Below are positions 1 to 5,106 of a stretch of DNA of 5,106 nt, in pieces. Source of the stretch: Desulfotignum sp. (GTDB taxonomy: Bacteria; Desulfobacterota; Desulfobacteria; Desulfobacterales; Desulfobacteraceae); contig JAABSS010000095.1 of the NCBI GenBank assembly GCA_011390235.1, positions 1 to 5,106 on the forward strand. The letters are read 5' to 3'. The notes beneath the pieces were generated by a model. It did no database searches. It was not told the DNA's origin and saw nothing but the letters and a program-made list of their open reading frames with translations. Position 1 is the stretch's first letter; the number at the start of each line of letters is the position of its first letter. Made by a program: the position numbers and the translations under genes.

Positions 1-24
1 ACCCCCAAAATAAATATTATTCAT
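1..24 (-). CDS. Possible start of the next gene, cut by the window edge
   Basis: On the minus strand an ATG at 24-22 opens a stop-free frame of eight codons (MNNIYFGG) that runs off the window. A perfect Shine-Dalgarno core, AGGAGG, lies at 32-27. However, only two bases separate it from the ATG, closer than the usual five to nine. A promoter-like pair of hexamers lies upstream at 84-55. No function can be assigned from eight residues. The alternatives are a chance ATG, or a gene whose true start lies beyond the edge. Confidence 0.3.
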
Positions 25-31
25 TCCCTCC

Positions 32-63
32 TGGTACAAGTGCAGAATGTTGTGCTTGTATCA
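32..63. promoter_or_regulatory. 26-32 bp dyad, possible operator
   Basis: TACAAG at 60-55 and CTTGTA at 40-35 (minus strand) form perfect 6-bp half sites. The symmetry extends to 10-bp arms (60-51 and 44-35) with 8 of 10 positions symmetric around a 6-bp centre. If read as plus-strand RNA, G-U pairs allow a stem of about 13 bp (32-44 with 51-63) and a 6-nt loop. The dyad overlaps the candidate -10 box and the expected transcription start of the downstream gene, which is where repressor operators often lie. There is no U-tract beside it, so it does not look like a terminator. The regulator is unknown. Confidence 0.35.
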
Positions 64-84
64 AAGGGTGTCAATTTAAGTCAA
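55..84 (-). promoter_or_regulatory. Candidate sigma70-type promoter for the gene at the left edge
   Basis: On the minus strand, TTGACT (84-79, five of six matches to the -35 consensus) is followed after 18 bp by TACAAG (60-55, four of six matches to the -10 consensus). A second -35-like hexamer, TTGACA, lies at 74-69, but its best-placed -10 is poor (AACATT at 51-46). The two TTGAC words are 10 bp apart, about one helical turn. The predicted start near 48 would give a leader of about 25 nt before the ATG at 24. The region is AT-rich, so chance matches are possible. Confidence 0.35.
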
Positions 85-89
85 GATGA

Positions 90-156
90 AAATCAGGCTT
101 TTAAAACTAAACAACCACCGGCTTAAAAAAAGCGTTTAAAAACAAAGACCTGATTT
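90..156 (-). terminator. Imperfect long dyad after the last radical SAM gene, possible operon terminator
   Basis: In the minus-strand transcript, AAATCAGG (156-149) pairs with CCTGATTT (97-90). CTTT (147-144) pairs with AAAG (101-98), leaving base 148 bulged. Further in, TAAAC (138-134) can pair with GTTTA (112-108), enclosing a small GCTT/AAGC hairpin (133-130 with 124-121). A short T-run follows the outer stem (TTTTC). The stem starts inside the stop codon of the radical SAM gene. It is AU-rich with internal loops, so it is a weak candidate for intrinsic termination. Its place between a gene end and a promoter-like sequence supports the call. Confidence 0.33.
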
Positions 157-1606
157 ACCTTCTTTTATCAGCCAGGGCGAACCGGAGAAATCCAAACAGA
201 TCTTTTAAAAATCTTTTCCATGAATCCGGAGACTTCCAAAGCATGCTGACATAGTTTATCCAGACCCCGGGTCTCATGAAATGGGTTTTGTAAAATGTGA
301 TAAATTCTTCATCCAGTTCCGCCTTTGTCATACCTTTTGGGACAAATACAAACTGCATGCAGTCCATTTTTTCCCAATTCTCATCAAAATTGCCCATTAC
401 CGGCCCTGTTTTTTGGATCTGATCATAGATGGGCGACCCCGGGAAAGGGGTGAATTTGGCCAGGTTGAAATCGCTCAGCTTCAGAGAATTCACATATGTT
501 TTGCTTTTCTGAATACTTTGTCTTGTTTCTCCGGGCAGGCCCATCATCAAAAGTCCCTTGACCCGGATTCCGGCCTTCTTTATCAGTTCGACTTTGCGGG
601 CTATCATCTCAAGGTCCGGATTCTGGCGATGTTTTGCAAGCAGGTCTTCATCTCCTGTTTCTATCCCAAGGCTGATCATCCAACACCCGGCTTTTTTCAT
701 CAGATCCAGCAGCGGGGCATCCAGATGTTCGGCCCTTGCTGCACAATTGAAGGTCATTTTCAAGGGTTTCTCGATCATCAGTTCGGCAAATTGTTCAACC
801 CTTTTTCGGTTGAACGTGAACTGGTCGTCATAGAAATTGATGTGCCTTATGCCATATTTATCTTTTACATATTTCAAATGATGGTAGAGATATCGGGCGG
901 AATTATACCGGAAAGTGCGCCTGAAAACCGAACGATCGCAGTAGGAGCAGGCATAGGGGCAGCCACGGCTTGAAATACAGCTGGCATTGGGCACGGACGG
1001 ATAATTGAAAATCGGCAATTTATAAGCATTCGGAAAACCGGAAAGTTTTTCATATGCCGGGAAGGGCAGGGTGTCCAAATCGAGCTGCTTTTTTCTGAAA
1101 CCTGTGAAAACCGCTTTTCCTGATTCAGAGCGCAATACCAGGTTTTTGATGCCTGCCTTTTCATCCGGAGCAGCCGTCAAAAGCCTGTGCAGGGTATGCT
1201 CTCCTTCACCCACTACCACATAATCGATGACAAGATATCGATCGATTATTTTTTCTTTCAGAGCAGACACATGTACCCCGCCGAATACGACTTGAATTTC
1301 AGTCCGGATCTTTTTAATCTGCCCGGCAATCCTGACCCCATCCAGAAAAGTGGCTGTGGTGCAGGAAAATCCCACGAACAAAGGACTTTCTTTTTTAATA
1401 TATGCCGTGATCAGATCATCTGAAAAAGGGTGAGCATAACAGTCGATAATATCGGCCCGGATTTCAAATTGCGCAAGGTAGGCGGCAATACTGGCCAGTC
1501 CAAGCGGCGGCATGATATTGGCCTTTCTTGATATATCCTCCCCGGCCCTGTCCCCAGGATATCCCAGCGGATGAATGAGCAGAATTTTATTTTGTGTCAT
1601 TTTCAT
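155..1606 (-). CDS. B12-binding-domain radical SAM protein (rSAM-A, BchE-like)
   Basis: This 483-aa protein has the two-domain layout of class B (cobalamin-type) radical SAM enzymes. The N-terminal Rossmann-like B12-binding-type domain covers about residues 5-145, with the family patterns MPPLGLASIAAYL (32-44), VVFGGVHVS (106-114) and DYVVVGEGE (128-136). The DxHxxG cobalamin-ligand motif is absent, as is common in this class. The radical SAM domain starts near residue 205. RGCPYACSYC supplies the 4Fe-4S ligands C216, C220 and C223. FYDDQF (258-263), GIETG (314-318) and MGLPGE (355-360) follow as core strand motifs, and TPFPGSPIY (386-394) is typical of BchE-like members. The C-terminus ends in a basic, aromatic amphipathic stretch (about 455-483). 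The start ATG follows the upstream gene's stop by 3 nt and has no strong Shine-Dalgarno, so coupled translation is likely; M3 is an alternative start. The reaction is unknown. By context it probably modifies an acyl or polyketide chain. Confidence 0.92.
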   Translation of the reverse strand: MKMTQNKILLIHPLGYPGDRAGEDISRKANIMPPLGLASIAAYLAQFEIRADIIDCYAHPFSDDLITAYIKKESPLFVGFSCTTATFLDGVRIAGQIKKIRTEIQVVFGGVHVSALKEKIIDRYLVIDYVVVGEGEHTLHRLLTAAPDEKAGIKNLVLRSESGKAVFTGFRKKQLDLDTLPFPAYEKLSGFPNAYKLPIFNYPSVPNASCISSRGCPYACSYCDRSVFRRTFRYNSARYLYHHLKYVKDKYGIRHINFYDDQFTFNRKRVEQFAELMIEKPLKMTFNCAARAEHLDAPLLDLMKKAGCWMISLGIETGDEDLLAKHRQNPDLEMIARKVELIKKAGIRVKGLLMMGLPGETRQSIQKSKTYVNSLKLSDFNLAKFTPFPGSPIYDQIQKTGPVMGNFDENWEKMDCMQFVFVPKGMTKAELDEEFITFYKTHFMRPGVWINYVSMLWKSPDSWKRFLKDLFGFLRFALADKRR

Positions 1607-1609
1607 GCA

Positions 1610-2974
1610 TCAGTTTTTGACAGACTTCTGAAATTTTATCGCCATATCCCACAACAACCCCTTGAAACCGAATAACTTGAGGGCCTGCATCCGCATATAC
1701 CCTTTCTCGGGCGGGAAAAACCGGTCTTTCCGATTTTTGAACGCAGTTTTGAGCATATCATCCATATCTCTTTTATCAATTTCCGGTGAAAAATAATAAC
1801 AGGGGTGTAAAAGGTCATCAGCCTCCGAAACAACACCTTGTTCAACAGCTATTTTGTGAATACCGGTGCCCGGCAGAATCCTTATACCGGAAAAAACAAA
1901 CACCGCACAGTTTTCCAGATGTTGAATATTTTCAAGGCCTTCTTCAACCGTTTCAGCTGTCTCGCCGGGTCCCCCGAAAATAAAAAAATGGGCGCAGGGG
2001 ATCTGTGCCTTATTACAATTTTTGTTCATGTTGAAAATGGTTTGAAAATCAAAGCTTTTGTTCAGACCTTTCAGGGTAGTATCACAGGCTGCATCAGATC
2101 CGAGTTCCATGGCATACAACCCGGAGCGCTTCAAAAGAGCGAGTTTTTCCGAAGAGATGTTTTCGGGCCTGAAATACCCCGCCCATTTGATACCGCATTT
2201 TTTCCGGATCATCTCCCGGGCCACTTCAAGATAGTGTTCATTCGGGTCATTGAACACCGAATCCGTAAAAAAAACAGTATCCACCCCGAATTTGTTTCTC
2301 AGTTCAAGCAGATTGTCCGCCACGAATCCCGGATCCTGGTAACGGATTCTTTTTCCTTCTATCAAAGGGTATGTGCAGTAATTGCATTTGTATGGACACC
2401 CCCGTTTGGTCTGGTAACTGAGCATGCCGCTCTCGTCGTAATAGGTGTGGACAAACCTGTCATCATATTGTGGTGACAGAAAATCGGGTGTGTTTATCAG
2501 CCTTTGTTCAGGCCCCACAATTTTTTTGGTTGCGCTTCCTTCAGCGATATCCCGCACCAGTTTTCTGACAAGGACTTCGCCCTCGCCCACCACACCGAAA
2601 TCAGCACCGGTATACGCAAGGATTATTTCCGGCATAATGGAAAATGCCGGTCCCCCGAGAACCACAGGCTTTGATGTCAGGATCCGGATGCGATCCACAA
2701 GTTTTTTTACGTATCCAGGGTACCAGCGCTCCGTTGCAGCGCAGGAATCCACCGTGTCAATATTGCGGACTGAAATGCCGATCACATCGGGATTGAATTC
2801 ATTAATGGCCGTTTCTGCAAGGAGCATCAGATCCATTTTTTGCGCCACAGGATCAAGCTGTTTCACCCGATGACCGTCTTGTTCAAGAGCCGCAGCCACA
2901 AGGGCCATCCCTAAAGGGTATGTCGGCATGGGGTCTACCATGGTGTTGGAAGATATCAACAGAATTCGGCTCAT
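1610..2974 (-). CDS. B12-binding-domain radical SAM protein (rSAM-B), lipid-biosynthesis type
   Basis: The protein is 454 aa from the ATG at 2974. An in-frame TTG lies one codon earlier, but the ATG forms a TGATG overlap with the preceding stop and is preferred. A weak AAGG lies 10 nt upstream (2988-2985). An N-terminal B12-binding-type domain (about 1-150) shows LISSNT, PTYPLGMALVAAAL, DVIGISVRNID, VVLGGPAFSIMPE and DFGVVGEGE, again without DxHxxG. The radical SAM domain carries KRGCPYKCNYC, with cluster ligands C193, C197 and C200, then FFTDSVF (235-241), ELGSDA (290-295) and FGGPGET (333-339). The N-terminal wording closely resembles, from memory, a family annotated as lipid biosynthesis B12-binding/radical SAM protein in ladderane-like loci. 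I could not check this by search. The tail is basic (LLWDMAIKFQKSVKN). It sits in the middle of the three-gene radical SAM tandem and probably acts on an ACP- or lipid-bound substrate in the cytoplasm. Confidence 0.92.
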   Translation of the reverse strand: MSRILLISSNTMVDPMPTYPLGMALVAAALEQDGHRVKQLDPVAQKMDLMLLAETAINEFNPDVIGISVRNIDTVDSCAATERWYPGYVKKLVDRIRILTSKPVVLGGPAFSIMPEIILAYTGADFGVVGEGEVLVRKLVRDIAEGSATKKIVGPEQRLINTPDFLSPQYDDRFVHTYYDESGMLSYQTKRGCPYKCNYCTYPLIEGKRIRYQDPGFVADNLLELRNKFGVDTVFFTDSVFNDPNEHYLEVAREMIRKKCGIKWAGYFRPENISSEKLALLKRSGLYAMELGSDAACDTTLKGLNKSFDFQTIFNMNKNCNKAQIPCAHFFIFGGPGETAETVEEGLENIQHLENCAVFVFSGIRILPGTGIHKIAVEQGVVSEADDLLHPCYYFSPEIDKRDMDDMLKTAFKNRKDRFFPPEKGYMRMQALKLFGFKGLLWDMAIKFQKSVKN

Positions 2975-4233
2975 CAAGACACTGCCTTATGGAATTGTCT
3001 TTTTCTTTTCGGATTGTAACGCTTATATGTACCGTCAAGAATTTCTTTTTTCATGACCTTGAAAAACAGCTCTCCCATCTTTGTCTGATACCCGCCGTCG
3101 CTGTAGAAAGTGTCCCAGGCATCATTATAAAGCGATTTCAGTGTTTCAGCTGTCATGTTTTTGGGCTGAAATACCACGTTGTCACAGGTATATTTCCTCC
3201 AGTCGTTGCTGGTGATCCGATTCTGACGCTTGAATTTCTCCCGAATGGGGGATTTGGGAAATGGCGTTAAAATGGTGAACTCTGCCATGTCGAGGTTGAT
3301 GTGCATCAAAAAATCCACCAGTTTTTTAATTTCATTTTCATCATGGTCGTCCGTCCCCAGGATAATGGTCCCTTCCACACCGATGCCGTGATCCTTGAGT
3401 CGCTTTATCCTTGTTTCAATTACCTTCGAGGTGTCGAATACCGCCTGGTAGACATACCAGCACCCGGCATCTGCCGCCAGTTTCAGCACATCATCATCAT
3501 CCATCAAAGGATGGGACACCCATTTTTTCTTTAACGGGATCATCGCCGCAAACAGTTCCATCAGCCATTTTTTATCGTGGGCCAAAGAATTGTCCACAAT
3601 AAACAAGCGGTTATTGGGAATGGCCTCCATTTCCCGGATGACCTTGTCTATGGGCCTCGGCCGGAACTGCCGTCCGCCCAAAAAGCCGTTACAGCAGGGA
3701 AAACAATTGAATTTACAGCCCCGGGATGCATGGACCAGATCCAGCATCTGGATGCCCCGGTAGTTGTAAAGATCTCTTTTGAGAATTTCCCGCCTGGCGG
3801 TTCCGACAAGCCCGATATCCGGAAAATCCTGCATGTAATGATACACTTTTTTCAATCCGCCGTTTTTGAAATCTTCAATAACCGCCTCCATCCGGCCTTC
3901 GGCTTCACCCAAAAAAACAGAATCCGCATGTTCCATTACTTGATCGGCATGCAGCATCACAGCGATCCCGCCGAAAATAACCGGGATACCGGTTTTCCGG
4001 TAAAGGCCCGCGACTTCAAATGCCCGGGGCAGCTGGCAGGTCAGCATCACGGAAATGGCCGCCATATCTGCGGTTTGATCAATTTGGAGTGTTTCAACAT
4101 TTTCATCGACAAAATCAACATCAACATCATGGGGCAGTGCCGCTGCCAAGACCACGGGTCCGTGGGGCGGCAGATGGAACTCGGTCTGTTTTTCCAGTTT
4201 GGGCCAAGAGGGATAAACCAATTGGATTTTCAT
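2974..4233 (-). CDS. B12-binding-domain radical SAM protein (rSAM-C) with variant cluster motif
   Basis: The protein is 419 aa. I chose the ATG at 4233 because TAAGGA lies 7 nt upstream (4246-4241) and the N-terminus MKIQLVYPSWP matches the usual first strand of these proteins. The longer frame from 4302 would overlap the upstream gene by 59 bp. The B12-binding-type domain (about 1-135) includes LPPHGPVVLAAAL, IPVIFGGIAVMLHAD and DSVFLGEAEG, with no DxHxxG. The radical SAM motif is RGCKFNCFPCC (171-181), with C173, C177 and C180 as cluster ligands. The residue before the third ligand, usually aromatic, is proline, and a fourth Cys (C181) follows directly. Later landmarks are FIVDNSLA (211-218), GTIILGTDD (288-296) and TPFPKSPI (323-330). 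The C-terminus is strongly basic (YKRYNPKRKRQFHK). The gene is the first of three radical SAM genes after the KS pair. Its substrate is unknown. Confidence 0.9.
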   Translation of the reverse strand: MKIQLVYPSWPKLEKQTEFHLPPHGPVVLAAALPHDVDVDFVDENVETLQIDQTADMAAISVMLTCQLPRAFEVAGLYRKTGIPVIFGGIAVMLHADQVMEHADSVFLGEAEGRMEAVIEDFKNGGLKKVYHYMQDFPDIGLVGTARREILKRDLYNYRGIQMLDLVHASRGCKFNCFPCCNGFLGGRQFRPRPIDKVIREMEAIPNNRLFIVDNSLAHDKKWLMELFAAMIPLKKKWVSHPLMDDDDVLKLAADAGCWYVYQAVFDTSKVIETRIKRLKDHGIGVEGTIILGTDDHDENEIKKLVDFLMHINLDMAEFTILTPFPKSPIREKFKRQNRITSNDWRKYTCDNVVFQPKNMTAETLKSLYNDAWDTFYSDGGYQTKMGELFFKVMKKEILDGTYKRYNPKRKRQFHKAVS

Positions 4234-4240
4234 AGGGCGG

Positions 4241-4246
4241 TCCTTA
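4241..4246 (-). promoter_or_regulatory. Ribosome binding site that sets the rSAM-C start
   Basis: TAAGGA on the minus strand combines the stop codon of the KS-like gene (TAA, 4246-4244) with a Shine-Dalgarno core. It lies 7 nt from the ATG at 4233-4231. The good spacing and the stop/Shine-Dalgarno overlap support this start over the in-frame ATG at 4302, and indicate coupled translation. Confidence 0.8.
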
Positions 4247-4954
4247 CAATGATATTCCGACATCGGGCCTGTATTTTTGTACAAGTCCGAATATATCATC
4301 AATTACATGGTTATCTTTATCATATATGGATTCAGGTGCGTCAGCGGATACAATCATTAACGATCCTTCCTTGACAGGTTCCAGCACAAAAAAAAGTGCC
4401 CCCGGCACGGGCCGGTTGCAGCGGTTTTCAGCACACCTGATATCGGAATTGCAGACGCCGCAGACAACTGCCTCGCACTGTTCCATGCACAAGGCTTCAA
4501 GTGCAAAAAACAAGGCGCTTCGTCCATCATTGTTTTTTTCATTGATCACATAGGTTTCACCGGTCAGGCCAAAACAGATGGCAGCTTCTCCCAGAAAACA
4601 TGAATCCAGAGTATACGCAAACAGGGCAGGGCTCGGGCTGTTTTTCAGCACAGTCTGCCAGTAACAAAGATCTGTTTCGATGCATCCGGTTGACGTGGCT
4701 GCAACAAGGCCGATCTCTTTTTTCGGAGAACCGCTTGTTATTCCGGCATCCTCAAGGGCAAAGGCAATGGCCGCAAACCCGAGTTTTGAAAAGGCATCCA
4801 TCCGCCCGAAGGGTTTATACGGCTGAGCCAGAACATCTTTTCGCCTGAGTTCGGGCAGGCGCGCATCGGTTTCAAACTCCCGAATTCTTCCCGGATGGCC
4901 CATGGTTCTTCTGCCAACCCATCCCAAACCTGTTATAACCGCTTCGAATCGCAT
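4244..4954 (-). CDS. Beta-ketoacyl synthase-like half protein without active-site Cys (chain-length-factor-like)
   Basis: This 236-aa protein corresponds to the N-terminal thiolase-fold half of a beta-ketoacyl synthase. MRFEAVITGLGWVG is the usual KS opening. RMDAFSKLGFAAIAFALEDAG (51-71) matches the KS helix before the first core strands, LFAYTLDSCFLGEAAICFGLTGE (111-133) matches the stretch before the nucleophile, and GALFFVLEP (185-193) closes the half domain. An ungapped alignment from FGLTG places N141 where KSs have the catalytic Cys. The second half, which normally carries the two catalytic His residues, is missing. Stand-alone proteins of about this length, annotated as KS N-terminal-like domain or chain length factor, are known beside true KSs in aryl polyene and related lipid clusters, so this is probably not a broken gene. 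It is also Cys-rich, with six Cys at 156-179. It starts 1 nt after the KS stop, with GAAGGGG at 4970-4964. It likely pairs with the upstream KS and is not expected to be catalytic. Confidence 0.85.
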   Translation of the reverse strand: MRFEAVITGLGWVGRRTMGHPGRIREFETDARLPELRRKDVLAQPYKPFGRMDAFSKLGFAAIAFALEDAGITSGSPKKEIGLVAATSTGCIETDLCYWQTVLKNSPSPALFAYTLDSCFLGEAAICFGLTGETYVINEKNNDGRSALFFALEALCMEQCEAVVCGVCNSDIRCAENRCNRPVPGALFFVLEPVKEGSLMIVSADAPESIYDKDNHVIDDIFGLVQKYRPDVGISL

Positions 4955-4955
4955 C

Positions 4956-5106
4956 CTATGGAACCCCTTCTATTAAAAGCGCTGCATTGATTCCGCCGAA
5001 ACCGGAGTTGATCGTCAATACCCGGCTGCCGGTCATAATTTTCGGTTCTCTCAAAATCATTTTTTCGGCCGTTTTTTCAGGTGTTCGCAGCCCTTTTGTG
5101 GGTACC
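4956..5106 (-). CDS. Beta-ketoacyl-ACP synthase, FabF/KASII type (C-terminal fragment)
   Basis: Only the last 49 codons are in the window; the 5' part lies beyond 5106. This frame ends in VLTINSGFGGINAALLIEG, the C-terminal signature of condensing enzymes (canonically NSFGFGGTNA), where the Gly-Phe-Gly-Gly loop lines the acyl pocket. Here the motif is one residue shorter, NSGFGGINA, from an in-frame difference rather than a frameshift. The catalytic Cys and His residues would be upstream and cannot be inspected. It ends with TAG one base before the ATG of the KS-like protein, suggesting co-translation and a KS/partner heterodimer. The likely role is decarboxylative chain extension with malonyl-ACP. 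A specialised lipid or polyketide KS is more likely than housekeeping FabF because of the neighbours. Confidence 0.8.
   Translation of the reverse strand, partial: VPTKGLRTPEKTAEKMILREPKIMTGSRVLTINSGFGGINAALLIEGVP

Noticed and set aside
121..133. Small GCTT/AAGC hairpin as a stand-alone terminator
   Set aside because: A four-base-pair stem with a 5-nt A/T loop is too weak alone. It is noted only as part of the larger dyad at 90-156.
281..973. Plus-strand open frame of 230 codons
   Set aside because: It lies wholly opposite the rSAM-A gene, whose motifs are clear. Its product has no recognisable domain.
1838..2476. Plus-strand open frame of 212 codons
   Set aside because: It is a shadow of rSAM-B on the opposite strand, without a domain or a convincing ribosome binding site.
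4234..4302. Longer rSAM-C start at 4302 with 23 extra residues
   Set aside because: It would overlap the KS-like gene by 59 bp, and the extra residues do not look like the family N-terminus. The ATG at 4233 has TAAGGA at good spacing.
3577..4374. Plus-strand open frame of 265 codons
   Set aside because: It is antisense to rSAM-C and the KS-like gene. The composition looks like a mirrored coding frame and no family features are visible.
4244..4954. KS-like gene as a pseudogene or frameshifted full-length KS
   Set aside because: The frame is intact, has ordinary junctions on both sides and matches the length of known stand-alone KS N-terminal-like proteins. The next gene begins 10 nt after its stop, leaving no room for a lost second half.
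5101..5106. GGTACC palindrome at the very end of the window, possible cloning junction
   Set aside because: A 6-bp palindrome at an edge is easily chance, and the KS reading frame runs through it normally.

Overview
The window is a compact, single-strand (minus) gene block. It holds the C-terminus of a FabF-type beta-ketoacyl synthase (KS), a 236-aa KS-like half protein, and three different radical SAM proteins with N-terminal cobalamin (B12)-binding-type domains. Transcription runs from high to low coordinates, in the order KS, KS-like, rSAM-C, rSAM-B, rSAM-A. Every junction is tight: a 1-nt gap, a 10-nt gap, a 1-nt TGATG overlap and a 3-nt gap. The five genes almost certainly form one translationally coupled operon whose 5' part lies beyond position 5106.

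Region by region: 4956-5106 is the last 49 codons of the KS; 4244-4954 is the KS-like protein, which lacks the active-site cysteine; 2974-4233, 1610-2974 and 155-1606 are the radical SAM genes; 1-154 is an intergenic region. On the minus strand this region contains an imperfect terminator-like dyad, a possible sigma70-type promoter overlapped by a 26-bp dyad, and an AGGAGG followed by the first eight codons of a possible next gene running off the window edge. No tRNA, rRNA, CRISPR array or insertion sequence was seen.

The combination of condensing enzymes with several B12-type radical SAM enzymes points to a dedicated lipid or polyketide pathway. Comparable sets are known from proposed ladderane-lipid loci of anammox bacteria and from uncharacterised clusters in other anaerobes. 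A working model, which is inference, is that the KS and its KS-like partner extend an ACP-bound chain and the radical SAM enzymes then modify unactivated carbons, for example by C-methylation, cyclisation or dehydrogenation. The substrate and product cannot be read from the window.

The organism looks like an anaerobic bacterium of moderate GC content. A sulfate reducer of the Desulfobacteraceae type is my best guess from gene content and general sequence style, but no marker gene is present to prove it. All coding calls come from reading frames, motifs and junctions. No database search was possible.
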